From: Lucifuga dentata
Lineage: Eukaryota > Chordata > Actinopteri > Ophidiiformes > Bythitidae
Length of the DNA stretch: 64,000 nt
Reading direction: 5' to 3'
NCBI GenBank assembly: GCA_014773175.1
Contig: VXCM01000460.1
Coordinates: 1 to 64,000 of the forward strand
In this document: piece by piece, positions 50,651 through 62,481 of the stretch
Layout of the letters: each line of letters starts with the position of its first letter
Position numbering within the stretch: position 1 is the first letter of the stretch
The notes under the pieces: model-generated
Database searches by the model: none
What the model was told of the DNA's origin: nothing
What the model saw: the letters and a program-made list of their open reading frames with translations, nothing else
Program-made: the position numbers and the translations under genes

Positions 50651-53021
50651 GTATTATGGAAACAGAAAAATGTTTCTTACCATGTTTACCATGTGTGGGA
50701 AAGGTAAGTTTAAATTTTTTTCTGAAAATACTCAAAACCTGCATTTAAATAGTCCACAGTAGCTTCCATAGTTATCAATTAGGAATGATTCTGACACAAA
50801 TTATTAAGATGCTGATTTACATATAAGTGGATATGACATGGAAATTGTACTTTACAAATTACAGACATGACAGGTTCTCACCGAGTTCAGATCACAGAGA
50901 ATCTCTGCAATTATTACAAATCATGATGCTCCCAGGTAACATGAGTGCCATATGAAAGGGACATAGGACAGATAAAACTCTGGACCACCGAGGCACCACC
51001 ACAGCAACAAAAACAGTTTATCTCTCTTCTGTTTTAAGTCCAAAGCAAGCCCCTTGTATTATCTCAGCAAACACGTGGACCTCTGTGTCTTGACACGAGA
51101 AAAACAAAGCACTCAGTGTATACTTACCCACACTTCCACCTCTGTCTTCATGCAGGTTCTTGAAGGCCAGCTCAAGTGTCTTGTTATTAGCGTCGCTGAT
51201 TGTTGATGGGACATACACACACCAGCTGCTACTCGTATCTGTACAGCATTTTTAGTCTTCAACTCGCCTCAACTCACAATTTCCATAGTAATGGGCTGGG
51301 AGGAATTGAAGACTGAAAATGACATACAGGATATTTGGTGTGTCTCTGAGGCGCACGATGACGGAGGCTAAAATGTTGCTATAAAGTCAGTTAGCTTTGG
51401 TGTTGGTGTGACATGCAAACACACAGGTTAAAAATGGAGGCATTTACATCTCCAGCAGACATCTGGAACAGAGCAAAGTTTGGTGTTGATTTCAAGCTTT
51501 ACCAGGAAATATCTTTGACAGTATCTCTGCTAGGAAAGTTTGTACTGCAAAGCAAAATATTCCACTCAAACTCTTTTGGAATCCATGTAATACGATTTAC
51601 TCTCTAATTTACAGAAGGCTACATTGAATGCATCTGGCAGTCTCAACTGAATATTTTCTAAAAACCTTGTGCAGCATTTTGTTCATCATTTAATAAAACA
51701 GAATGAGATGACAAAGATTACACTGAGGTAAATGTTTTGTTCCAGCCTCTGCAGAGAGAACAATCTGCAATCATCTGGTATTTTTCACTGTTACAGTAAA
51801 CACATTTCTAAAAGGAACAAAACATCTTAAATCTTGAAACTTGAATCTTGCTTTTTTTCTTTCTTTTTTTTTTTTTTTNTTTTTTTTTTTTTTTACAAAG
51901 AACAATACTTCTGACAAATACAAACGAAAGCAGAATTTTGAGAGTTAATTTAAATCTTTTTCCCCACTTTCCAAAACACTTTAAATCTATTTATCAACTA
52001 TCAAAGATGAAACATTACCTAGCACTATCCTTTAGGTATGCGTTATTAATCATTTTGTAACAGGTCTAGATTTTAAAAACTATTTTTAGAAGGAAGCTCA
52101 TATTTCATCTTTGAGATTCAGTCTGTTGTACTGAGGGGAATTACAGCTGAAAGTTGTGTGTCAGCTGAAAAACACACCAGGTAAAGACACAGCAATTAGT
52201 TAATGTCAGAATAAATGCAGCAACGAGCTGTAGGCCTATTTTGTCTTGATTTGGATGGTTAAAAAAAAACAAAACTGCATGTGTCATAACACTTTTCAAC
52301 CAAAAGAAGACGTCTGACTATTTTCAGCCTGGGCTACATTTCAAGCATTGTTCTGGACATGAACTTCTATCTTGTCTGAACCTTAAAATGACAAACAAAA
52401 CCCTCAAACAGAATAATTCAACATAAACAATGTTTCCATCAGTCTGTGCAAGAATGAATTACACACCCAAGACACAAACAGCGAGAGTTGCATGATAAAT
52501 GTGACATTTCTTTGAAGATCTGCTGTGATTATTTCAGTGCAAAGACGCTGTGTCCTCTACCAATTCTACTGTGTATACCTGCAGCTGCTTTATAAGCAGA
52601 TGTAGCACACCACATTTTGGCCATTAGAGGCATCACACAAAGACTGACTGATGAAACATCTCATTCTGATGTTAGAGTTCACTTCCCAGCCCTGCCTGCC
52701 TTTTGGCTTTCATCCTGCCTCTGGTGTCTTTGGCCCTGCAGCCAGTCGAGCATGAGCATGAGCCTCCACTGCTTCAGTTGTTGACCATCTAAAAAGTTTG
52801 TCCGTCTTTTCCATTCAACTTGTGACAGATCTACAGATGTCAACTTTAAAAAGTGCATAATGCATAGTTTTTGAATTATATGAAGAATTCCACTTTTGGT
52901 TCTGCAGCTATGAGATATTAGTAGTAGTTCTAGTAGTATAATCACTTAAATAAATGGTGTTTCTAATATTTTGCAAACAATTAGAGACATGGTACAATAT
53001 AATGCAGTCCAGACTCCAGTC

Positions 53022-53548
53022 TTAAAGGACCATACCGGGGATTTTGCATGTTTGAGCCCAATAAATACAACCCGCATTACTGTCAAGCATTTTCCAAAAC
53101 ACACTATGGAGCTTAAAATATTATAATTGTTTTTCCGAGACTGTCATTGGTTTCAGCTCATTCCAGTATGCCATTAAAATCAACTTGTAGAGATTTGAAA
53201 TGTGCTTAAGATAAGTAATTCATCACAGCGAACAAGATGTCTATTTAATTTTTGGTTGAAGTTACTTAATTTAACTGATCCAACACAGAGCTACACAGAA
53301 GAAAATGTGTGTTTCTACCAGGGAATATAGTCCTGTGAGAAGGTTTCTTTTACTGAGAAATTAACAATGTTGTGCCTTCAATATTTGGACATGTTAGCAG
53401 GTGAAACATTGAATTTTAAGGTGGGTGTATCACCTGAACATTTGATTTTGAAAGATTAGGGGATTTAGCAACATAACACAAAACCTAAAATATGGTTTTA
53501 AGTTTGGAAAATGGTGCTGCTATAAAAACCACAGCTATGGTCCTTTAA
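53022..53548 (-). mobile_element. TTAA MITE, copy 8 (inverted, in opsin intron)
   Basis: Full-length, about 527 bp, with TTAAAGGACCATACC at the left and ATGGTCCTTTAA at the right. It is one of the best-preserved copies, including AATATAGTCCTGTGAGAAGG and GGTGGGTGTATCACCTG. It sits about 780 bp downstream (in gene direction) of the opsin TM6-TM7 exon. Confidence 0.82.
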
Positions 53549-54327
53549 AGATTACCATAGAGCTGAATCAACACCTCTCTGACACAGCGTCAATAGCAAC
53601 TAAAAACTATTGGTTTCATAAAATTAGCATTTATTACATGACTGTTGTATTGGATTACGTTACAATGAATGGGTGTGTCTCTTTCTGGCTACAGAGTGTA
53701 TGCAGTGTGTATGCTGACAACTCAAGGTCAATGAAGGAGGAGTTCATTCTGAGAGGCTATATATAATGAAATATAATAAAGTAGTAGAGGAAAACATAAT
53801 TATTCCCAAGACACTTATAATAATCATCAAAAATAGTACCTCTCTACTAAAGATAATAACTCCCGCAGTGATTCATCATATTGTCTCAGGCAGGCATGGG
53901 CCAAGGTTAATTTAGACCTACTGTGACTTTAATCACCAACACTTCAGACAATGGGGGTGTTCTGGACGGTGCAAGTACATTTGTTCTACGAGACTGATTA
54001 AAAATTCAGCTCACATGACTCCAAAGTGACAGTATTTTGCACTGAAAGTTGTTTTCCATAAAGCTATAAACCTGTAACAGATTAAAAGGTGAAAAATTAC
54101 TTTTGTATTCAGCATCTAATTCAGACAGCAGACAAATATAGACAAGTGTGTGTAGGAATATAAAGCAGTGGCTCATTTTCATGCAGCAAATCATTTTGAA
54201 ACCAACTATGAAGACTGGCCACAATAGGCTGTGTGACCATGACCTTCTGCTTCGTTCAAGATTTAAAAAAAAAACAACAAAAAAAAAAAACNACCGCAGA
54301 TCCCAGCCACAGCCCACAACCCCTCAC

Positions 54328-54561
54328 CTGTTTATTCATGAAGATATAGATGACTGGGTTGATAACCGTGCTTGTCTTCGCCAGGACTGAAGGGATGATG
54401 CTAGCCTCAGGTGTGATCACACCTGTCGGACCAAAGGTGGCCAGCAGGGCCATGATGCCATAGGGCAGCCAGCATATGAGGTAGCAGACCACCATAATCA
54501 CCACCATGATGAGCACGCGCTGCTCACGTTTCCTGCTCATCTCTGCGTTGATCCCACTCAC
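54328..54561 (-). CDS. tmtops: TMT-type opsin, penultimate exon (TM6-TM7, retinal lysine)
   Basis: This internal exon of a light-sensing G-protein-coupled receptor encodes 78 codons in phase 0. Seen: residues 8-15 are the basic end of cytoplasmic loop 3 (MSRKREQR). TM6 follows with CWLPYG at 30-35, then a short extracellular loop and TM7. TM7 carries the Schiff-base lysine in LAKTST (K62; codon at 54376-54378, equivalent to bovine Lys296) and NPVIY at 68-72, and the exon ends MNKQ. The acceptor is a long pyrimidine tract ending CTCCAG at 54562. The donor is CAG|GTGAGG at 54328/54327. Known: TMT opsins are teleost non-visual opsins of the encephalopsin group expressed in brain and other tissues. 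The MNKQ/FYR junction fits TMT better than OPN3, whose helix 8 and tail differ. The paralogue (TMT1, 2 or 3) is not resolved. The next exon is 10.7 kb downstream. Exons for TM1-TM5 were not seen up to 64000. Confidence 0.93.
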
Positions 54562-56029
54562 CTGGAGACACCGAGGAAAAGGCAGGAAGAAAGAAGGGAA
54601 TAGAAATCTGACTTTATTGATTGATGATTTGAAAACTCATTTTCGAAAATCTCCTATGATAAAATGTGTTCAGCCATCTCGTTTTTTTTTTTTTTTNTTT
54701 TTTTTTTTTTTTGTTTTTTTTTCGCTGAATTTTGAGATTGGAGTTTTCCCAATGAGAGAACTGGAAGAGAGGAGAGTCTAGGAAATCAAATGCACAAGCT
54801 GACAGGAAAGAACACAGGTCACAGAGGCTCAAACAGGAAATACAAAGAGAGGAAGCAGCGAAACTCAAGAGGAGTCGAGATGAGGAGTGAGGCAGGAGAA
54901 GAGAATGATGGACAGTGAGCATTGTTATCTCCCCAAAAGTGTTAATCTCATAAACACAAATAGGAGGAGAGGCACAAACGCGCAAACACACAAATCTTCT
55001 AACAAATAAATACACAACCACATACAGAGGATCTCACACACACAGACATGGACAACAACATTTTTCACATGTACACATACAAATATGCACTGTGTACTCA
55101 TTTTCTCAATGTTGCAAGAAAGCAGCAGCATCACAGGCTGCACAAATACACACTCCAGCACTGTCGGCACAGATGCCCCCCCCCACACACACACACACTC
55201 ACCCACCCTCGCAGACACACTTACACACTGACAAACAGCCTCACTGTCCACAAACATGAGCTGTATTTGTATGTCTGACTAATAGCCATGTGCCGACTGC
55301 TGTCACTCAAATCTATCACCATGGAGACAGATACAGACATGGAATCACTTTCAAAACAGCAGGAGTAGATATACTGTATATACAGGTATGCATACATGCA
55401 CAGACATATAAAGCAGAAAAACTATATGACTTAAACATGAAGAGAAAAAAACTCCTTGGGCCTGGAGATCAGTCATCACCTGCAGGACAGCTAATCATGA
55501 AGAAAAATTCTTCCTCTTCCTGTCTTTTTCTCTAATCCCTTAGTATATATCCATAGGCCCATGTCTGCTGTAATATAGATTTTTATATGGAGCATACAAG
55601 TGTGCACATAGTTACAGTAAGCAAGCACTGACAGTCTATAAAATATGGTGAGGTGCTCTTCCCCCTGTAGTATTCTGTGGGTAAACTGTCACTCACATTG
55701 CAGCAATTTCATAAATATACAGATTAATATAATACAAGAGAAAATAACAAGACAGCCAATGTTTGCTTTGCACTCTTGCCACAATATGATACAAACTCCA
55801 CTGTGGCAAAGAACTCATGACTGACAGCATCTTTCCATTTAGCTTTGTTTCCCTCAATGAACTTTCAGTCCAACTTAGCATTTAGAAACTTAAAAAGTAC
55901 AATAATAAGTACAATTTTGCTGAAGACATAAAGGAGACAAAGGAAGCCTATTATTGAATGGCGAAAAAACATCATTTTAACAGACAGGTTATGACAGCAA
56001 ATTTAACAGATTCCAGTTCTGAAAGGGAC

Positions 56030-56195
56030 TTAATTAACGCCTGTTTTCACTCAGTGTGCACAGTGGAAGGGGAGGAACAGGAAGGGAGAGTTTTAGTAGA
56101 TCTATATATATATATATTGTTTTTGCACATTAAAACATTTAAAAATTTCAAAATAGACCCCCAAATTTTAATATAATAATGTAAGGTGTCCCTTT
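56030..56195 (+). repeat. Dispersed repeat family R2, copy 3
   Basis: AACGCCTGTTTTCACTCAGTG, TTTTTGCACATTAAAACATT, CAAAATAGACCCCCAAA and GGTGTCCCTTTTAAG. A short TA run at 56100-56118 has expanded inside the copy. Confidence 0.5.
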
Positions 56196-56660
56196 TAAGA
56201 TGTGTAAACATCAAACAAGTTTGAGCTTTTTTGTTTTGTTTTGTTTTGTTTTTAGTTTATTCCCTGAATTTAGGTTGTAAATGTGGTCTCTTTCCTCTCC
56301 CAAATGAACGGTGTTGTGCTTTGTTCAAAGTGAGACATAATCCAAAGTAGCTACAAGAAAAGTCGACCAAAACATGAAGTTTATGTGTGCTCATTTAGGA
56401 AAGTTTAGAATAAAGTGAACCAAAGGAAGGAAGTCAAACCATAGTTTTAGCCATTGTTCATGTTCTACTAGTTCTTCATTCCTACCTGGTAACAGCATCT
56501 GGTAATATGGTATATGGTAAAGTAGAATTAGATTTGTCTTGACTCCCTGTCCTCAAATCTGTAACCTGGCAGAAAACAACGCTGTAAATGTCCACGCTTG
56601 TCCAGTCTGTTTGTGATAGGGCAGCATAAACCTAAACAATTGTATGCTTTTAATTTATAG

Positions 56661-57188
56661 GGCTCATCAAAAATGAGAAATTTTAACAATTGTAACTCTG
56701 CACAAGGGACTTTGGAAATGAATTACTCCAAAATGCTACAGTAACAGATGTTCATAATGTGTGTGGTTATAGTCCTGGAAGTGCTGGACCCAACCATGAA
56801 AGATTTATTAACTGCTTATGTACTTTTAAATTTTTGGGGCTGATGAAAAATGAGCAATTTTGCCAATCACATGTCTGTGCAAGGGACTTTGGAAATTAAT
56901 TTCTCCAAAATGCTATAGCAAAAATTGTTCATAATTTGTCTCATTTATAGTCTTTGAAGTGCTGAACCTAACCATGAAAAATTTATTAACTACTTATGTA
57001 AATTTAAATTTTTAGGGCTGATGAAAAATGAGAAATTTTGCAAATTTCATGTCTGTGCAAGGGACTTTGGAAATTAATTACTGCTACAAAATGTTACAGT
57101 AACAGTTGTTCATAATGTGTGTGGATATAGTCCTGGAAGTGATGAATCCAACCATGAAAGATTTATTAACTACTTATGTAAATTTTAA
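56661..57188 (+). repeat. Tandem array, three ~177 bp units (array B, opsin intron)
   Basis: Unit starts lie at about 56661, 56838 and 57016. They share AAAAATGAG(A/C)AATTTT, GCAAGGGACTTTGGAAAT, AATTACTCCAAAATGCTA, GTTCATAAT and CAACCATGAAAGATTTATTA. It is the same orientation and unit as array A 32 kb away. The units here are more alike than in array A. Confidence 0.85.
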
Positions 57189-57748
57189 GGCTGGGAAAAT
57201 TAACATGTAATTTGTGCAATTAATGTGGACTGCATCTGTTTTTTCACTTCCTGAGGCTATGCAAACATTTTTGTTCCCCCCCAATTCCTGTGGCTAACGT
57301 TATATGCTCATACTAATTATGGAGAAGAAAAAAGATAAGACTTTTAGATGGAAAATTCTACTTTAAAAAGTAACCGGATGGTTCTTGCTGAAACCACACA
57401 AACTCAGTCGCTCACCACTGTGTCATTTTAACTGAGATGTGGCTTTATTAATCAAAAACATATAAACAACAAAAAGAACTTCACAGCCTTTTAGCTTTAG
57501 CGCGTTGCTCTCTGTGCGTGGAAATAAATTCAAGCTAACATTAACTAACTCACACAAAGAGGATTCAGTCTTTTCAGAACATGAACTTCCTCTTGAACAA
57601 AGTCATATTTTCAGAATAAGATGATTTTCCTTACAAGAACATGTCAACCTTGGTCAGCTACCAACTAAACAAATATTACAGAAAATATACTTCCTTTGCA
57701 TTAATTCTACATTAATTTGGTGATTTAATGTATAATGATTACAAGGTT

Positions 57749-57790
57749 ACAGGTTTCTACAATTAACCGTGATTAATTGTAGAAACCTGT
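57749..57790. repeat. Perfect 18 bp hairpin
   Basis: ACAGGTTTCTACAATTAA (57749-57766) and its exact complement (57773-57790) are separated by CCGTGA. It lies next to TGTGATTAATTAGTC...CATCGAGTCACAGCCCTA, which resembles the end of a fish hAT repeat with a GATTAAT-rich interior, so the hairpin may be internal to such an element (roughly 57189-57829). Confidence 0.8.
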
Positions 57791-58990
57791 GTGATTAATT
57801 AGTCAATTTTTTTCATCGAGTCACAGCCCTATTTTATTGTCTTCCCACATACAGTATGCTTTCTTTCTTTTATCCTTGTTTACCCCAAAAGGTCGCCCAG
57901 CATTTTGGTTCATCCGAAATTCATTTTTCTCTAGTTTTTGACTCAGTTTCCACCCTCCTAGGGCTTTTTAGTCTCTCTCTATGTCAGTTAAGGAAATTAA
58001 TGGCTAATAGTTTTATTCTTTATTCTCAGCTCTGATTAGAAAAATGAACATGCAGAGTTTGCAGACAAATTGTGGAATCCGAGTAATTGTTGGATGACTG
58101 CAGTGAAAGGCTGGAAGGATGGAGAAAGGAGCTTCAAAATTAACTGAGTTCCCTTACGGAGAGTCTGTTTTGTATGCTAAACAGAGATCCAAGTGACGCA
58201 GGATGAATATTTATGTGTCATGTCTGTATGATGGCACAAATCAGTTACAGCCTTTTGTACAGGCTTCATAATGAGCATCAAAACAGCAGCAGATTTTTGA
58301 TGACGGACAACATGATGTAGCACTAAGTGGAACAGCCGCTTTTCTTTTCAGTAACATGACAGTTTGAAATTGATTTGTAGATTATGAGCAGTGGATTAAT
58401 GTGGCAGTGAAGCTCAATGCAGACAGATGTCTGGGAAAAGAATTTGTGAAGAGCTGTTGGATGGAAAATGTTTGAGAATATCTTCAGAGCTTTCACTGAC
58501 TTAATTAAATATTTGATAGCTAATTTTCCTCAGTGGGGACAGAAGTTGTATTGTCTCTTCTGAGTCGCTGGCAGCCTGTCTGTTATTCACATGGAAACAT
58601 TGTGCTGTAATGCTATAAGTAGTTTTGTACCAAACTCAAACACACCGCCTGAATTCAATATAACAGTTAGGGTATTGGTGTTTGGAAAATCTTTATACTC
58701 TTCTCGTGTGTGTTCATGTGTGGGTGTGTTTGTAGTGTTTATGTTTATTAATGGCCATTTGAGTTTGAAGTGCTACATAGGTGTGTGTCTTTGTATACAG
58801 TGGATGTGTCCCTGATGGTGGACTCCATGTGGACCTGCAGTTTTGTATTCTTTATGTGCGTGCTCATGGAGTCCTCTAGACTGCAGGGCCCCCATACTCA
58901 AATAGTGGACTCCAGTCTGGATTCAGACTCCGGTCCACATTAAGGGCATTTTTACACCTTGTTCGTTTTAGACCCTGGAACATTTCCTTG

Positions 58991-59295
58991 TTAAAGGAAA
59001 TGCTTATTTGTAAAAATGATTTTGCATGTGTTAGCCCAATACTACCCGCATACACATTACATTACTCCCAACCATTCTCCAAGACATAAAACCGTTATTT
59101 TAGTTTACATGTTATTTTGTCAAATTCCCTAATCTTTCAAAATCAAATGGTGATACATTCACCTTAAAATTCAATGTTTTGCACAATTGTGGAAGTCGTG
59201 GTCACTTTAATTTCTCAGTAAAAGCAGTATTCTCCTGGAACTATGTTCCCTGCTGTTTTTTTCTATGTACTGTAGCTCCATATTGGATGGGTGGG
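58991..59295 (+). mobile_element. TTAA MITE, copy 9 (truncated right side)
   Basis: It begins TTAAAGGAAATGC and keeps TTTTGCATGTGTTAGCCC, CCTAATCTTTCAAAATCAAA and TTCTCCTGGAACTATGTTCC. The right half and terminal repeat are missing. Confidence 0.72.
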
Positions 59296-61334
59296 TGGTT
59301 TAGTGATGTATTTAACAGTTAAAAAAAAAAAAAGCTGAGTTACTATCTGGTAACTAAAGTCTTACAGATTTCTCCCTGCCTGTTTTTTCCTTGATATCAG
59401 ATCGGGACAAAAGGATCTTTAGGATCTTTTGGATATTTATTCATGACATTGCATGTGATTTATTGTATTGTGTTTCCATGTGATCTTTCCCTGCTTAGCT
59501 TGATAGTATGTTTAGAGTGATGGAAGTATTATCCACACTATGGGCATGAAGTCATGAAACTGTGCATTGTGCCCCTGATATGAATTTAATGGTTCCTGAA
59601 AGCATGATGTTTCATAGTTCAATAAAATCCTCCCTAAAAAGTATCAAAATACCATTGACAAACCAACAATGTTATGTTACTGTGTCTTATGTAGACATAC
59701 TGTACATTAGCGCATTTACACATCTTCATGAGTGTGTCTGCCTGAATGTGAAATGGGTATGAGTGTGTGTTGATGTGTATTTCTGTTATACAGACCATTT
59801 TTCTCTTTTTGATTACATAAATTTAGGTTTAACAACCTGTCGTTGTCTTTCTCTGCCAAAGATTTCTGCTGTCACATCTACTGTATCATTTCCATATCTG
59901 TTGGCAAAATCATCAATTGTAATCACAATATGTCACCTATAAGAGGATGAATAATGATGCGTGACACAAGGGAGACGGATAAAGTGGTGCATAACCTGAG
60001 CTCTTACAACAGACATTAAGCTCAAGTCCATATCAAGAGTGCATACATCAAAGGATATGGTCCTAGACCACCAATAATATGCGCAATTAGCATTTACTCC
60101 ACAGACAAAAAAAAAAAAAANAAAAAAAAAAAAAAGACATTTGTGAGGTACTGAGGTACTTTTTGAAGAGATTTCAGCCCACAGCAGAAAATGAGAAGTA
60201 ACTCAGCTGTTCTGTCTTGAGTAAAATCTTATTCCATGACTAAGTGGAGACCCGGTTGTCTCAAGGAAGGGAAAGTAGAAGGTGGCAGAAGAATACAGAG
60301 AGCTGGATGGCTTGCAGGGTTGGATCATCAGGGTTGCAGCTGAGGAACTGGGGATGACTTCAGGCTTAAAGAATATTTCAGCCACCTGGGTAAGATTTCT
60401 CTGCTTTAGGTGGAAGGTGATTAAAGTTTAAGCAGTCCCTGCTGACAAATCTGATTTGATGGCTGTATACAGCAAACCTGCATAATTGAGTTGTTGCTGC
60501 ATCGTGGGCTTTGTATGACAGTTGCTTGTCTAGAATGAAATGCGGACTCCTGCAGATTTTGGCAGGAGTCACTGGGGTTCTTGTCAGTAGTGATGGAAAG
60601 GTCGAGTAGAAGGGGAAAAGAAAAGCATAGTCTTACCCTATATCCACTTCTTTAGCTTTGTTGGCTTTCAGGGAATTAAGTTCATGACCTATTGTTGGTA
60701 CAGCATTGTCTGTATTTTCAATTGGACACTCAGGGAGTAGAGACAGACATTTCAAAGTGCAGAATATTTGGCAGCCAGAAAACAAAGCCTAGCTCTTGCT
60801 CATTCAGCAGTCTGTGATTGACACACATTCATTTTGACAGTATTTTCATTTGCTTGAGCCCATGTAGAGGAACAGGCAGACAGAAAAATTGGTTCTAATA
60901 TACCAGGCCAGCTAAATCAATAACAGAAAACCAGCAAGAAGAATATGTTCCTGTAAATTCAAATAGGATTGGATCCATTCCTCTGCCTTTGGAGCCGGAT
61001 TTAAAACTCGGCTCATCAGGACTAGGCTTGAGCATAGCCAGGGATATCACAAAAGCTACTTTTAATGGGAAAATAATGTGCATAAAAGTGCCACCAGTGC
61101 AACTTCTAGACACTATGAATAGCCTATAAGGTTAACAACAACAATTTACACAAAAAGGTTTGCTCCCTTATCTTAATGACTCTGAAAAAGACAGGGGAAA
61201 GCTATTAATTATGCATTCTCTTTGTAATGTTATTATTTACTGGGAATAATAAAACTTATTGACATAATTTTCATGACGTCAAAGTGTGGCCATTACCCAA
61301 CCAAAGAAATGTATGTATTTATTTCATATATATT

Positions 61335-61860
61335 TATTTCCCTGTTATTTTTCCAAATCCCCTAATCTTTCAAGATCAAATGTTCAGGTGATACACCCAC
61401 CGTAAAATTCAATGTCTCGTTTTCTAACACTTATGCACAACTGTAGAAAGCACAGTTTTAATTTCTCAGTAAAAGCTGTCTTCTCCTGGGACTACTTTCC
61501 TTGGCGGAGACATACATTGTCTTCTCTGCAGCTCTGTGTTGGACCGGTTAAAAATAAAGTTACTTCAAAAAAAAAAAAAAAAAAANAAAAAAAAAAAAAC
61601 AACTTAATAGATACGATATGATAGATATGATATGATTCACTGTGATGGATTCCTAACCTCAAGTGCATTTCAACTCTCCACAAATTGATTTTAATAGCAT
61701 ACTAGCATGAACTAAAACCAATGGCAGTCTGGAAGGTAGGAAAAAATTCTAAAATGTACCTCTCCAGTATATTTTGTGAAATGGCTGCCAGTACAGAAAC
61801 ATGAATACAGGTTGTATATATTGGGCTCAAACATGCACTATTGCCAGTATTGTCCTTTAA
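61335..61860 (+). mobile_element. TTAA MITE, copy 10 (left end missing)
   Basis: Similarity starts inside the family at CCCTGTTATTTTTCCAAATC and continues through TTCTCCTGGGACTACTTTCC to the right end TTGTCCTTTAA. A poly-A run with a single N (61586) lies near the middle. The left terminal repeat is absent. Confidence 0.75.
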
Positions 61861-62016
61861 TAAATCCACATAATCTTTTAATTCAGACTTTTAACCACAG
61901 CTCTGCAAGGACTGGAGGCGGTCAGTACCTTCTGTGCCATTCCCAGCTGCAGCAGCACCAGACACTGGCTAATAGACTGTGAGATTGTTGGTAGTGATGT
62001 GATAGTGAGGGGGGGG

Positions 62017-62444
62017 NNNNNNNNNNNNNNNNNNNNNNNNNNNNNNNNNNNNNNNNNNNNNNNNNNNNNNNNNNNNNNNNNNNNNNNNNNNNNNNNNNNN
62101 NNNNNNNNNNNNNNNNNNNNNNNNNNNNNNNNNNNNNNNNNNNNNNNNNNNNNNNNNNNNNNNNNNNNNNNNNNNNNNNNNNNNNNNNNNNNNNNNNNNN
62201 NNNNNNNNNNNNNNNNNNNNNNNNNNNNNNNNNNNNNNNNNNNNNNNNNNNNNNNNNNNNNNNNNNNNNNNNNNNNNNNNNNNNNNNNNNNNNNNNNNNN
62301 NNNNNNNNNNNNNNNNNNNNNNNNNNNNNNNNNNNNNNNNNNNNNNNNNNNNNNNNNNNNNNNNNNNNNNNNNNNNNNNNNNNNNNNNNNNNNNNNNNNN
62401 NNNNNNNNNNNNNNNNNNNNNNNNNNNNNNNNNNNNNNNNNNNN
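62017..62444. other. Assembly gap, 428 N
   Basis: Run of Ns between a G-run and a (GA)n tract. Any open frame across it is meaningless. Confidence 0.99.

Positions 62445-62481
<37 letters not shown>

Larger units (their letters stand above)
43581..54327 (-). other. Opsin intron between the last two exons
   Basis: This 10.7 kb phase-0 intron has GT...AG ends on the minus strand. It contains a (CT)n tract at 43896-43929, a fish dispersed-repeat fragment near 44850-45015, a decayed Harbinger transposon (46702-47578), a TTAA MITE (53022-53548), an AT-rich microsatellite near 50.6 kb and poly-A/T tracts with single Ns (48203, 51879, 54292). I recognise no other coding sequence in it. The open frames at 45135-45452 (+) and 52679-52945 (-) have no domain that I can name. 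Confidence 0.8.
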
